Origin: Phycisphaerales bacterium
GTDB taxonomy: Bacteria > Planctomycetota > Phycisphaerae > Phycisphaerales > UBA1924
DNA length: 38,699 nt
Direction: 5' to 3'
Assembly (NCBI GenBank): GCA_013360675.1
Contig: JABWBB010000025.1
Span: forward strand, 1 to 38,699
Shown here piece after piece: positions 1 through 8,109 of this stretch (position 1 is the stretch's first letter; each line of letters opens with the position of its first letter). The notes under the pieces were generated by a model, which saw nothing but the letters and a program-made list of their open reading frames with translations, searched no databases and was not told the origin of the DNA. Made by a program: the position numbers and the translations under genes.

Positions 1-923
1 TGCGCGTGTGTTCGCGCTTGGCGCCCGGGGGCAAGGGCGGGTTCGAGCCGCGGCCGGTCCGCGCAGCCGCCCCCATCACCTCGATGCGCGTGACCGCCTT
101 CCGCGATTACCTCGCCTCGCCCTATGCCTTCTATCTGCGTCACGTGCTGCGCCTCGAAGAGGCCGGCCCGCCCGACACCGAGATGGACGCGCTCGCCTTT
201 GGCGTGCTTGTGCACAACGCCCTCAAGCGTTTCGGGCGCGATCCCATGGCCCGCGATCTGACCAGCGAGAATTCCATCGCCGCGTTCTTGCATGAGGCCC
301 TCAATGCCGAAGCGCGCGACACCTTCGGTCAGAATCTGTCCCCTGTACTCCAACTGCAACTCGCCGCCGCCCGCCGTCGCCTGAGCGCCTTCGCCCGGCA
401 CCAGGCCACACGCCGCGCCGAGGGCTGGCGCATCGCACACACCGAATGGCCCGAGGATCGCGCGGACGCGAGCCTCGTGGTCGACGCCCAGCCCTTTGGC
501 CTGCGCGGGCGCATCGACCGCATCGACATCCACGAATCGACCGGCGCATGGACCATCCTCGACTACAAGACCGGCGACACCGTCAAGCCCCCTCATTCCA
601 CCCATCAACGCGGCGATCATTGGGTGGATCTGCAACTCCCTCTCTATCGCCATCTCGTCACGATGCTCAACCCGCCGCAGGATCCAACGCGCATCACGCT
701 GGGCTACGCCTCGATCTCGTCTGATCTCGATGCCAGTTCTTTCCTGATCGCCGCATGGACCCCCGATGACCTGGCCGCCGCCGATGCCGCCGCCGCCGAC
801 GTGGTGCGCGGCGTGCGCGCCCAACGCTTCGACATCCTGGGCGACACCCCGCCCGACGAGGGGATCCTCGCCTACCTGTGCGGCGTGGGCTTCCCGAGCC
901 CCACCATGGAGCGTGCACCGTGA
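1..923 (+). CDS. AddB-like PD-(D/E)XK nuclease, C-terminal part
   Basis: The reading frame is open to the left window edge, so this is only the end of a longer gene; the GTG at 6 is not a convincing start. The visible 305 residues contain VTAFRDYLASPYAFYLRHVL followed by a RecB-family nuclease core: GLRGRIDRIDI near residue 165 and ILDYKTGD near 185, which supply the catalytic Asp and the Asp-x-Lys. This is the layout of the C-terminal nuclease of AddB/RexB-type subunits (PDDEXK_1 family, from memory). The helicase-like part would lie outside the window. The stop codon overlaps the GTG start of the AddA-like gene by 4 bp, so the two are probably translated as a pair and form a double-strand-break resection complex. 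I see only one Cys-free stretch near the end and no evident four-Cys iron-sulfur staple in the visible part. Confidence 0.75.
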   Translation, partial: RVCSRLAPGGKGGFEPRPVRAAAPITSMRVTAFRDYLASPYAFYLRHVLRLEEAGPPDTEMDALAFGVLVHNALKRFGRDPMARDLTSENSIAAFLHEALNAEARDTFGQNLSPVLQLQLAAARRRLSAFARHQATRRAEGWRIAHTEWPEDRADASLVVDAQPFGLRGRIDRIDIHESTGAWTILDYKTGDTVKPPHSTHQRGDHWVDLQLPLYRHLVTMLNPPQDPTRITLGYASISSDLDASSFLIAAWTPDDLAAADAAAADVVRGVRAQRFDILGDTPPDEGILAYLCGVGFPSPTMERAP

Positions 924-3900
924 CGCTCCCCACCCTCGGCCAGCTCCCGCTGCACAGCGTCGTCATGGCCTCGGCGGGCACGGGCAAGACGCACCAACTC
1001 TCGACGCGCCTCATCGCGCTGTTAGCCAAGGGCGCGCCCGTGGGCTCGATCCTCGCCACGACCTTCACGCGCAAGGCCGCGGGCGAGATCCTCGAGCGCG
1101 TCCTGCGTCGTCTGGCCCGGGCGGCCCACGACGACAAGGAACGCGATGCACTGGGTCAATCGCTGGGCGAGCCGATCACGCGTGACCGCTGCCGGGCAGC
1201 GTTGATCGACCTCGTGCGCCAATCCAACCGCCTGGGCATCATGACGCTCGATTCGTGGATGGGGCGCATCGCCACGGGCTTTGGGCTCGACCTTGGCCTG
1301 CCCCCCGGCTGGAGCATCATCGACGATGCACACGACCAGGCCCTGCGCGATCGCGCCATCAACGACGCCCTGGGCGAGACCTACGACCCCCGCCTGGCCG
1401 ACGTCTTCGAGGCCCTGAGCAATGGCCGCCCCAAGCGCGCCGTGCATCGACACGCGGGCGACGCCGTCGCCAGTGCCTACGACATCTACCTCGACGCGGC
1501 TCAATCCCGCGAGGCTTGGGACCGCATCGCGCCACCGGCATCGGGCGTCACCCGTGAAGAGGCCATCAACGCGATGCGCACGCTCGTCGTGCCCCTGACG
1601 AGGGCTGGCACGCCCGTGGTGCACTGGTCCAACGCTGTCCGCAAGATCATCATCGCTCTCGAAACCCTCGATGCGGATGCGGTGCTTGAATCGACGCTGA
1701 TCGCCCGCGTCCTCGATGGCGAGCCATTCAGCCGCGTCCCCATCGACGACGCCGCCCGTGCCGCGGCGGGCCCCGCCATCGCTTTCGCAAAGGGAGTCTG
1801 CCTCGAACGCCTGCGCCGGCGCAACCTGGCCGTCTTCGACCTGCTCGATCGCTTCCACGCCGGGTACGAGCGTCGCAAGGCTGCGGCGGGGGCCATGCGC
1901 TTCGACGATGTGCCCCGGCGTCTCGTCGCCGCCTCGCTCGAGGGGCGCCTCGACGAACTCTACTACCGCCTCGACGGCGCGACGCACCACGTCCTGCTCG
2001 ACGAGTTTCAGGACACCTCGCGCATCCAGTACCGCGTGCTCGCGCCGGTGCTTGATGAGATCCTGGCGGTGGGGGATGCCTCGCGCTCGATGTTCTGCGT
2101 GGGCGACGTGAAGCAGTCGCTCTACGCCTGGCGCGGCGCCGAGCCAGCGATCCTGCAGGGTCTACCCGGCGCGTACCCCCAGATCGAGGTTGGCACGCTG
2201 GCGCGCAGCTACCGCAGCAGCCCGCGCGTGCTCGACGCCGTCAACCAGGTCTTCTCCACGCTCTCCGCCAACCCCGCGCTGTCCGCGATCAACCTGGGGG
2301 CCCTCTGGCGCGATTCCTATCCGATGCACGAGGCCAACGCCGCCCTCCCCGGCTATGCCTGCCTGCGCACGTGCAACGCGCCCGACAAACAGGCGGGTCA
2401 GCGCCCCGCCGACATGCTGGTTCATGCCGCCGCCGAGCGAGCCGCGGCGTTGCACCGCGAGGCCCCGCACGCGACCATCGGCGTGCTGGTGCGTCGCAAT
2501 GCGCGCATCGGTCCGCTGATCCACGCGCTGCAGGCGATGGGCATCGACGCCGCCGAGGAGGGGGGCGCCCGCCTGACCGATTCCCCCGTCGTCGCCGCCG
2601 CGTTGTCGATGCTGCACCTGGCCAGTTACCCGGGCGATTCCGCCGCCCGTTATCACGTGGGCACCACCCCGCTGGGGCGGATCGTCTCGATCGACCCGTG
2701 CGACGCCCGCACCGCCCGCCACGCCGCCACTCGCCTGCGCCGCGTGCTCGCCCGCGAGGGCATCAGCGCCTTCCTCGCCCGCTGCCAGCGGCTGCTCGCG
2801 CCCGCACTTTCGCCGCGTGACTTCGATCGCTTCGATCGACTCGTCGATCTCGCGCGCGAGTTCGACGAAACCGCCGTCGCCTCGCCCGCGGCGTTTGTCG
2901 AACTCGCCACCGAGACCACCGTCGAAAATGCCCACCCCGCCCCCGTGCGAGTGATGACCGTGCACGCCTCCAAGGGTCTCGAGTTCGACGCCGTCGTCCT
3001 CCCCGATCTCGAGATGGGCTGGTCGATCAAGCCAGGCTCGATCCTGACGCAGCGTGCCGACGACCCCGCCGCCCGCGTCACGCTCGCCACGTTCTGCCCG
3101 CCCACGCACGTCCGGCGCACCGATGCCGACCTCGATGCCCTCCACAACCAGCGCCTCGCCCGCGCGGTCGATGAGGAGCTCTGCGGCCTTTACGTCGCCA
3201 TGACCCGCGCCCGCCTCGTCCTCGAGATGATCATCGCCCCCGCCAAATCCGACACCCTTTCGCCCGGCGGCGCGAAAGTCCTCCGCGGCTCGCTGGTCGG
3301 CGCGGCCCCCGTTGATCCGTCCCAGGTCCTCTGGACCAACCAGCAATCGGGTGACGAATCATGGACCAAGGGTGTCCGTCTTGCACCGCCCTCGGACGTC
3401 TCACCTCAGGTGGTTGATCTTCGCCTGGCCTCCCGCCCCGCCCCCACGTGGAAACTCCCTGGGCGTTCACCCTCCGCCGCCAAGGCCGCCACCCTCGTCG
3501 ACCTGGGCGAGCTCTGGCAGGTTGCCGATGAATCCGCCGCCGACCGGGGCACGCTCCTGCACCTCTGGTTCTCGCTCATCGCATGGAGTGAGGATCCCGC
3601 GCCCACCGACGAGGCCCTCTTCAGCGCCGCCGCCGCAGAGGGAATCGACCAGGCCTGGGCCGGGTCGATCCTGCCCGCCTTCCGCGCGGCGTGCCGCCAG
3701 ATCTCTCCGATCCTTTCCCGTTCGCGCTACCCCGAGCCCATCGTTGAGGCCCGCCCCGAGGTCCCCTTCGTGGTGCGTGATATCGACCCGGTCACGGGCG
3801 AGGCCGCCGTCATGACCGGACGCATCGACCGCCTGGTCGTGGTGCGCGACGCCCGCGGCACGCCGATCCGCGCCGAGATCATCGATTTCAAGAGTGATTC

Positions 3901-4057
3901 GGTGCCCACGTCAGAAGCCCTGAGCGAACGGGCTCGTATGTACACCCCGCAGATGCAGGCCTACCGGCGCGCGGCGTCCACCATGCTCGGCCTCGAGGCC
4001 GGGCGCATCGCCGCCACGCTTGTCTTTACGAGCACGGGTCAGGACGTGTCGGTCTGA
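920..4057 (+). CDS. addA: AddA-like UvrD/Rep-family helicase-nuclease
   Basis: ATP-dependent superfamily-1 helicase with a C-terminal nuclease, 1045 residues, probably the partner of the upstream AddB-like protein in processing double-strand breaks for recombination. Visible motifs: Walker A ASAGTGKT at residues 17-24, motif Ia TFTRKAAGEI, motif II LLDEFQDTSR near 360, motif III VGDVKQSLYAWRG near 400, motif IV ARSYRSSPRVLDAVNQ, motif V VRVMTVHASKGLEFD near 680, motif VI LYVAMTRAR near 760, and a RecB-type nuclease GRIDRL ... IIDFKSD near 966-993. The start chosen is the GTG at 920, which overlaps the upstream stop codon as GTGA and sits close before the Walker A, as in the family. An in-frame start at 878 would add 14 unlikely residues. 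RecB is the alternative name; the two-gene order and length favour AddA. Confidence 0.88.
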   Translation: MTLPTLGQLPLHSVVMASAGTGKTHQLSTRLIALLAKGAPVGSILATTFTRKAAGEILERVLRRLARAAHDDKERDALGQSLGEPITRDRCRAALIDLVRQSNRLGIMTLDSWMGRIATGFGLDLGLPPGWSIIDDAHDQALRDRAINDALGETYDPRLADVFEALSNGRPKRAVHRHAGDAVASAYDIYLDAAQSREAWDRIAPPASGVTREEAINAMRTLVVPLTRAGTPVVHWSNAVRKIIIALETLDADAVLESTLIARVLDGEPFSRVPIDDAARAAAGPAIAFAKGVCLERLRRRNLAVFDLLDRFHAGYERRKAAAGAMRFDDVPRRLVAASLEGRLDELYYRLDGATHHVLLDEFQDTSRIQYRVLAPVLDEILAVGDASRSMFCVGDVKQSLYAWRGAEPAILQGLPGAYPQIEVGTLARSYRSSPRVLDAVNQVFSTLSANPALSAINLGALWRDSYPMHEANAALPGYACLRTCNAPDKQAGQRPADMLVHAAAERAAALHREAPHATIGVLVRRNARIGPLIHALQAMGIDAAEEGGARLTDSPVVAAALSMLHLASYPGDSAARYHVGTTPLGRIVSIDPCDARTARHAATRLRRVLAREGISAFLARCQRLLAPALSPRDFDRFDRLVDLAREFDETAVASPAAFVELATETTVENAHPAPVRVMTVHASKGLEFDAVVLPDLEMGWSIKPGSILTQRADDPAARVTLATFCPPTHVRRTDADLDALHNQRLARAVDEELCGLYVAMTRARLVLEMIIAPAKSDTLSPGGAKVLRGSLVGAAPVDPSQVLWTNQQSGDESWTKGVRLAPPSDVSPQVVDLRLASRPAPTWKLPGRSPSAAKAATLVDLGELWQVADESAADRGTLLHLWFSLIAWSEDPAPTDEALFSAAAAEGIDQAWAGSILPAFRAACRQISPILSRSRYPEPIVEARPEVPFVVRDIDPVTGEAAVMTGRIDRLVVVRDARGTPIRAEIIDFKSDSVPTSEALSERARMYTPQMQAYRRAASTMLGLEAGRIAATLVFTSTGQDVSV

Positions 4058-4095
4058 CACACCCGAGTGCGGATAAAGGCATCCGCCAGGCGCGG

Positions 4096-4236
4096 CTACT
4101 TGTCCGCGATGTTCAGGTTGCGACCAGCCCGACGCTTGCGATTGATCATCTTGCGCCCGTGCTTGGTCTTCATCCGCGCGCGGAAGCCGATCGAACGCTT
4201 CCTCTTCAGGCGGCTGATACGGTGTGGATAATGCAT
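4096..4236 (-). CDS. rpmH: 50S ribosomal protein L34
   Basis: A 46-residue, strongly basic protein read on the minus strand: MHYPHRISRLKRKRSIGFRA, then RMKTKHGRKMINRKRRAGR and a short tail. The central KRKRxxGFRARMxTxxGRKxxNRKR pattern is the L34 signature, and the length matches the family (44-50 residues). The MHYPHR start differs from the common MxRTYQPS and is, as I recall, typical of planctomycetes. AAGGA lies 7 nt before the ATG. In most bacteria rnpA (RNase P protein) follows rpmH directly, but here the next sequence in that direction is the 3' end of the AddA-like gene on the other strand, so rpmH stands alone. The gene is missed if only ORFs above 60 codons are considered. Confidence 0.93.
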   Translation of the reverse strand: MHYPHRISRLKRKRSIGFRARMKTKHGRKMINRKRRAGRNLNIADK

Positions 4237-4442
4237 GACAACGTCCTTCGCTCAGCGCCGCGGGCCCGGGTCGGCCAAGCCGATCCATCCACCCCGGCGG
4301 TCAGGGGCCAACGATAGGCCGCCTCCCCTTCCACGTCGATTCCCAAAGCCGTTTCACCCTCCCGCCGCCTCAGTAGGCCCGGGAAAACACTGGTACAAAG
4401 TTTTCTGATTGCTCAAGTCTTTCAGCCCGCCCGCCGATCCGG
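4237..4442. other. intergenic region between rpmH and the rnc promoter
   Basis: This stretch should hold the minus-strand promoter of rpmH. It is locally poorer in GC around 4384-4425, with runs such as GGGAAAACACTGG and TTTTCTGATTGCTC. I could not assign a convincing -35/-10 pair, and I see no gene in it. Confidence 0.4.
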
Positions 4443-4448
4443 TAAACT
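4443..4448 (+). promoter_or_regulatory. putative -10 box of rnc (TAAACT)
   Basis: TAAACT fits the TAnnnT pattern seen before many genes of this window. Transcription would begin about 7 nt later, at 4455, exactly where the first strong hairpin of the rnc leader begins. No good -35 is visible 17 nt upstream (TTTCAG). Confidence 0.4.
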
Positions 4449-4454
4449 ACTGGG

Positions 4455-4657
4455 GTCGTTGCCCTTCCGTGGGGGGGAGGGCCACGACGGGGTTGGGCAC
4501 CAGCCGCCGAGTGTTCGGCGGGCGTGCGCTCACGCGTCGTCTCTGACGGCTCGCGAGCCCACGAATGACACCTTAGATTCGCGGCCGGTCACGCCGGTGC
4601 GTCTCTACGCCCGACCCATGGTCGCCATGCCCCGTCTGGGGCCGCAAGGGTCGCGCC
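4455..4657 (+). promoter_or_regulatory. structured 5' leader of rnc
   Basis: About 200 nt without a convincing ORF but dense in inverted repeats. There is a long stem at 4455-4488 (GTCGT with ACGAC at the base, then CCCT with AGGG). CCGCCGA 4504-4510 pairs with TCGGCGG 4515-4521. GCGTG 4522-4526 pairs with CACGC 4531-4535. A perfect 12-bp palindrome GGCTCGCGAGCC lies at 4548-4559. It matches no RNA family I recognise (not SRP RNA, RNase P RNA or tmRNA). Because the downstream gene is RNase III, which in Escherichia coli cleaves a hairpin in its own leader to limit its expression, autoregulation is the natural hypothesis. Confidence 0.5.
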
Positions 4658-5398
4658 ATGGAACAATCCGTTCTCGATCATGCGCAAAGCGTCATCGGGT
4701 ATGTCTTTCAGGATCCTGTCCTGCTCGAGCGTGCCCTCACCCATGCCTCCAACGTCGAGCAGCGCCTGCACTCCAATGAACGTCTCGAGTTTCTGGGCGA
4801 CGCGGTCCTGGGGCTGGTGGTCTGCGACCTGGTCTATCGCCAATACCCCTCGCTGCTCGAAGGAGAGATGACCAAGATCAAGTCGCTCGCCGTCTCGCGC
4901 CAGACGTGTGCGACCATCTCGCAGAAACTCGGCTTTCACAAGCTTCTCATCCTGGGCAAGGGAATGCAGGGCACGGGCGAGATGCCCACCTCGCTCGCCG
5001 CCGCCGCCTTTGAATCCATCATCGGCGCGATCTTCCTCGACGGGGGCTTCACCGCGGCGGAACGATTCGTTCGTCCGCACGTCCTGGCCATCGTCGAGAA
5101 GGCCGCCTCGAGCGGGCACCAGCACAACTTCAAGAGTGCGCTCCAGCAATACGCCCAGCAGCAGCTCGATGCCAGCCCGATCTATCGCGTCGTCGACGAG
5201 CAGGGCCCCGATCACGCCAAGTGCTTCCGAGTCGCCGTCGAACTCAACGGGCGACGCTTCGAGGCCTGCTGGGGACAGAGCAAGAAAAAAGCCGAGCAGG
5301 AAGCCGCGCTGATGGCGCTGCGCGAACTGGGCCTGGTGATCGACGAAATCGGCGGGGAACTCCGCTTGCAGCACAGCCCCGCCGCCGCGGACAGCTAA
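4658..5398 (+). CDS. rnc: ribonuclease III with one altered metal ligand
   Basis: Double-strand-specific endoribonuclease that processes rRNA precursors and structured mRNAs in the cytoplasm. The 246 residues have the usual two domains: a catalytic domain with the signature NERLEFLGDAVLG at 40-52, and a double-stranded-RNA-binding domain at about 156-235 (HNFKSALQQYAQQQ ... KKKAEQEAALMAL). E41 and D48 match Escherichia coli E38 and D45, and E119 matches E117. At the position of the metal-binding Asp (E. coli D114; usual text LADVFEA) the sequence reads LAAAAFES, so this Asp is Ala116. The codons confirm GCC there. AAGG lies 9-10 nt before the ATG. The 3' end overlaps the convergent lipoprotein gene by 4 bp. 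Confidence 0.93.
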   Translation: MEQSVLDHAQSVIGYVFQDPVLLERALTHASNVEQRLHSNERLEFLGDAVLGLVVCDLVYRQYPSLLEGEMTKIKSLAVSRQTCATISQKLGFHKLLILGKGMQGTGEMPTSLAAAAFESIIGAIFLDGGFTAAERFVRPHVLAIVEKAASSGHQHNFKSALQQYAQQQLDASPIYRVVDEQGPDHAKCFRVAVELNGRRFEACWGQSKKKAEQEAALMALRELGLVIDEIGGELRLQHSPAAADS

Positions 5399-6897
5399 CG
5401 CCCGCCCACCCTCTGCAGATCCACCACCACGGGCATGTGATCGCTGGCGGTGTCGGTGTCGTCGGCGTCGAGCCCCAGGCGTGCCAGCAGCTCCTCGCTC
5501 ATGCGCGAGGTATCCAGCACGAAGGCGTTCCTGGCGATCCAGCGTGCGTCACTGTACAGCACGTAATCAAGCCGCCCGGGAGTGAATGGCGAAGTCGCGT
5601 CACGCCACGTGGCCAGTACATTGTCCCCGAAGGTGTGCGCCCGCGCGATGGCCAGATCGCTCTGATCAAGGTCGATCCCCGACCCCAGCGTCAGGATCGG
5701 CCCCCACGTGCCCACCAGGTTCAGGTCTCCGCCGATTACGATCGAGCCGCCCAGGCGCGCCAGGGCGGCGTTGAGCGCCCGGGCCTCGCCGGCGCGCAGC
5801 ACGTCCTCGGGGCTGCCCGCCGACCCGCAGCACTTCAGGTGCACGCTCACCGCCGTCATCTCACCCACGGGTGTCAGGATCCGCGCCACGGCCCAGCGCA
5901 CGTGATGATCACGATCGTCGTTCTTCACCACCAGCGGCGTGGTCAGATCGGCGATGGGCAGGCGAGTCGCGATCGCCACGCCGCCCCCATCACGCATCGA
6001 CCCGGGCGCCTTCACGACGTTCCACGTGCGGGCATCGGGCATCATCGCCGTGAACCAGCCCGCCACCTGCTCGTGCGATCCTTCCTCCCATTCCTGCAGC
6101 AGCACGACGTCCGGGTCGAGCATCTGCAAGATGCGCTGGAATCGCGACGCGTCCTTCAGCGGCGAGGTGTGATGCACGTTGTATGACACCACCCGAACAC
6201 TCCGCGCCGGCTTGCCCGGTGGCGGTTGAACCGCCAGCGGCCCGGCGCCCCTGCTCACCATCGGGCACACAGCCTCGAACGTGTCGGCCCAGGCCTCGAT
6301 CGCGCCGTGCTCGTCGAGCGCCGCCATCACGCCGCGCATCATGCCCTGCGACAACAGACCCGCACGAGGCAAGGGCGCCCCCCCTGCCGGCGTGCGGCTC
6401 AGGCGGGCCTCGTACCACTCCGACGCCACCGTCGGCGCCGCCACGACATCAAAGTCTCGCGTCGAGAGTTCCGTGCGTGTGCCACGCGCATCCAACGCAA
6501 AGAGTTTGGCCCCCTGGCGTTTGCCGCCCTGCTGTGCGTCGGGAGAAAACACCAGTTCGAGGTCAACCCCCAGCCCGGTGAGCGCTTCGTCCGTGCTCGT
6601 GCGCCCCGTGGTGGCGTCTCCATCAATGTCGAGATAGATCACTACGCTCCGCGGGGCCGCCTGCAGCGTGAACGATTCATCCGCCATGCTGAATCGCACG
6701 TAGAGATGGTGCGTGTCAGCCAAGGCCGCGGCGTGGGTCGGCCAGTCCGTGATGTTCCCATCAAGCACCAGGCCGTGTGTGGGTCCCGCCGACCGCCCGG
6801 GTGTGGCAATGTCTTTCCGGGGCGCATCGCAGGCGCACAGCACAATCCCCAGCCCGCACCCCAGCAGCAGTGTTGACAACAAACGCGCGTGGTTCAT
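5395..6897 (-). CDS. endonuclease/exonuclease/phosphatase-family lipoprotein
   Basis: Exported metal-dependent phosphoesterase-like lipoprotein, about 500 residues from the ATG at 6897. It starts MNHARLLSTLLLGCGLGIVL and then CAC, a signal peptide with a lipobox-type Cys. Residues about 40-200 form an extra domain with text such as LVLDGNITDWPTHAAALADT and IYLDIDGDATTG, reminiscent of carbohydrate-binding CBM9-like or DOMON-like sandwiches. The C-terminal half has the DNase I-like core: VVSYNVHH, VVLLQEWEEG, VIGGDLNLVGT, RLDYVLYS and TASDHMPVVVDL, which supply the metal and catalytic His/Asp residues. Substrate unknown; nuclease, sphingomyelinase-like or phosphatase activity are all possible. 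There is no Shine-Dalgarno; a TAGTCT hexamer lies 7 nt before the ATG. An upstream in-frame start at 6948 would bury the signal peptide and is rejected. Confidence 0.75.
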   Translation of the reverse strand: MNHARLLSTLLLGCGLGIVLCACDAPRKDIATPGRSAGPTHGLVLDGNITDWPTHAAALADTHHLYVRFSMADESFTLQAAPRSVVIYLDIDGDATTGRTSTDEALTGLGVDLELVFSPDAQQGGKRQGAKLFALDARGTRTELSTRDFDVVAAPTVASEWYEARLSRTPAGGAPLPRAGLLSQGMMRGVMAALDEHGAIEAWADTFEAVCPMVSRGAGPLAVQPPPGKPARSVRVVSYNVHHTSPLKDASRFQRILQMLDPDVVLLQEWEEGSHEQVAGWFTAMMPDARTWNVVKAPGSMRDGGGVAIATRLPIADLTTPLVVKNDDRDHHVRWAVARILTPVGEMTAVSVHLKCCGSAGSPEDVLRAGEARALNAALARLGGSIVIGGDLNLVGTWGPILTLGSGIDLDQSDLAIARAHTFGDNVLATWRDATSPFTPGRLDYVLYSDARWIARNAFVLDTSRMSEELLARLGLDADDTDTASDHMPVVVDLQRVGGR

Positions 6898-6904
6898 GGC
6901 CCAG

Positions 6905-6910
6905 AGACTA
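6905..6910 (-). promoter_or_regulatory. -10-like hexamer TAGTCT, leaderless start
   Basis: Lies 7 nt before the ATG of the phosphoesterase lipoprotein, which lacks a Shine-Dalgarno. A weak -35 (TTTCGG) is 17 nt further upstream. Confidence 0.45.
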
Positions 6911-6959
6911 GCCGCCTCTTTCCCGCGCCGAAAGACGGGCGTTGGCACACCAGATCCGC

Positions 6960-6965
6960 TACGCT
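6960..6965 (+). promoter_or_regulatory. -10-like hexamer TACGCT, leaderless start
   Basis: Lies 9 nt before the ATG at 6975 of the kinase-like gene, which lacks a Shine-Dalgarno. No -35 at the usual distance; a TTGGCA lies only 12 nt upstream. Confidence 0.4.
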
Positions 6966-6974
6966 CTTCATGGA

Positions 6975-7985
6975 ATGCCGGGAGACTTACCCGCCGATCC
7001 GCAATCGCTCGCCGTCTCGCTCTGTCCGCTCCTGCGTGAACAGAGCGATGGGCGGCTCTCTCCCGTCGAATGGTTCCGAGCCGCGTGGCAGCGCGGCGGG
7101 GCGGCGACGGGCTTTGCCACGTGGACCCAGGACAACCAGCCCCCGATCCCCGTCGTGCTCAAACTCCCCGTCGGGCCCGTCGAATACCGCTGGACTTCCT
7201 TGCTGGGCGCGACGTCCCACGACCAATGGAACTCCGCGCAGGCCCGGGCCACACCGACGCCACGCGTCATCGCCCAGGGCACGGCGCTGGGCGGCTTCGA
7301 TCTCGCCTGGCTCATCATGGAACGCCTCCCCGGGCGCCCGCTCACCCAGCACCTCGAGCCCCAGTGCATCCACGACCTGCTGATCGCCGCGTGCGACTTC
7401 CACACCTCCGCGGTGGCCATCGCCCCCCCCGATGAACACTCCATCTCTCCCGACTGGGAGGCCACCATCGGCAAGGCTCGCGAGATCGTCCGCGCCGGGG
7501 GCATCCCCGAGGCACAGAAATGGAACGAGGCGATCCACCGCGTTCAGAAAGCCCTTCCCACGCTCCGCTCACGCTGGGAGGCCCGTCCCCACAACGTCTG
7601 GTGCCACGGCGACCTACACCCCGGCAACGCCCTCCGCCGAGATGATCCCCCTCCCGGCTCGCCCACCGAGCGTCACGGGTGCGTCCTGATCGATCTGGCC
7701 CTGGTCCACGCCGGCCACTGGATCGAGGACGCCCTCTACCTCGAACGACAGTTCTGGGGCTACCCGGAGATGCTCGACGGCATCAAGCCTGTCTCGGTGC
7801 TCGCTCGCCTGCGCCGCGAGCGGGGACTGCCCGTGGATGACGACTATCCCCGGCTGTCATTGATTCGCCGCGTGCTTGCGGCGTCGTGCGCCCCGGCGCT
7901 GGTCGAACGCGAGGGAAATCCACGGTATCTCCACGCCGCCCTGCATAACATCGAGCAGTTTCTGCCGCAGGCCATGAGTTCGTGA
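6975..7985 (+). CDS. phosphotransferase-family (APH-like) kinase
   Basis: A 336-residue protein of the aminoglycoside phosphotransferase / choline-ethanolamine kinase superfamily. The C-terminal lobe carries the Brenner motif VWCHGDLHPGNAL near residue 215 (catalytic Asp) and a metal-binding Asp in VLIDLALVHAGHWIEDALYL near 240. The N-terminal lobe has a short nucleotide-binding region with LKLPVGP, whose Lys probably contacts ATP. Such proteins phosphorylate small hydroxylated molecules, and the fold alone does not identify the substrate or imply antibiotic resistance. The ATG at 6975 is chosen; an in-frame TTG at 6942 adds 11 residues, but the TACGCT hexamer at 6960 argues for the later start. 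It stands alone in front of the Hc1-like gene. Confidence 0.75.
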   Translation: MPGDLPADPQSLAVSLCPLLREQSDGRLSPVEWFRAAWQRGGAATGFATWTQDNQPPIPVVLKLPVGPVEYRWTSLLGATSHDQWNSAQARATPTPRVIAQGTALGGFDLAWLIMERLPGRPLTQHLEPQCIHDLLIAACDFHTSAVAIAPPDEHSISPDWEATIGKAREIVRAGGIPEAQKWNEAIHRVQKALPTLRSRWEARPHNVWCHGDLHPGNALRRDDPPPGSPTERHGCVLIDLALVHAGHWIEDALYLERQFWGYPEMLDGIKPVSVLARLRRERGLPVDDDYPRLSLIRRVLAASCAPALVEREGNPRYLHAALHNIEQFLPQAMSS

Positions 7986-8004
7986 TTTGTCTGGTGGCCT
8001 TGCG

Positions 8005-8088
8005 TATTGTCGCCCACCCGGCAACACTTGGGTGCGTGCGTAGGGACACAATCAGCCACACTCAGGCGGGGATGCATGCACCCCCGCC
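8005..8088 (+). promoter_or_regulatory. promoter and hairpin leader of the Hc1-like gene
   Basis: TATTGT at 8005-8010 is a plausible -10. Just before the ribosome binding site lies a strong hairpin: GGCGGGG 8065-8071 pairs with CCCCGCC 8082-8088, with ATGCAT in the loop. The site AAAGGGG follows at 8095-8101, so the hairpin could influence translation of this probably abundant protein. This is inference from sequence only. Confidence 0.4.
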
Positions 8089-8109
8089 GAACCAGAAAGG
8101 GGTTTACCC

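Noticed and set aside
4455..4657. SRP RNA, RNase P RNA or tmRNA gene
   Set aside because: Stems are present, but none of the conserved core sequences of these RNAs (for example the SRP GGAA tetraloop region or the tmRNA ends) can be seen.
6975..7985. Antibiotic-resistance aminoglycoside phosphotransferase
   Set aside because: Only the general kinase fold motifs are visible; nothing identifies the substrate, and there is no mobile context.
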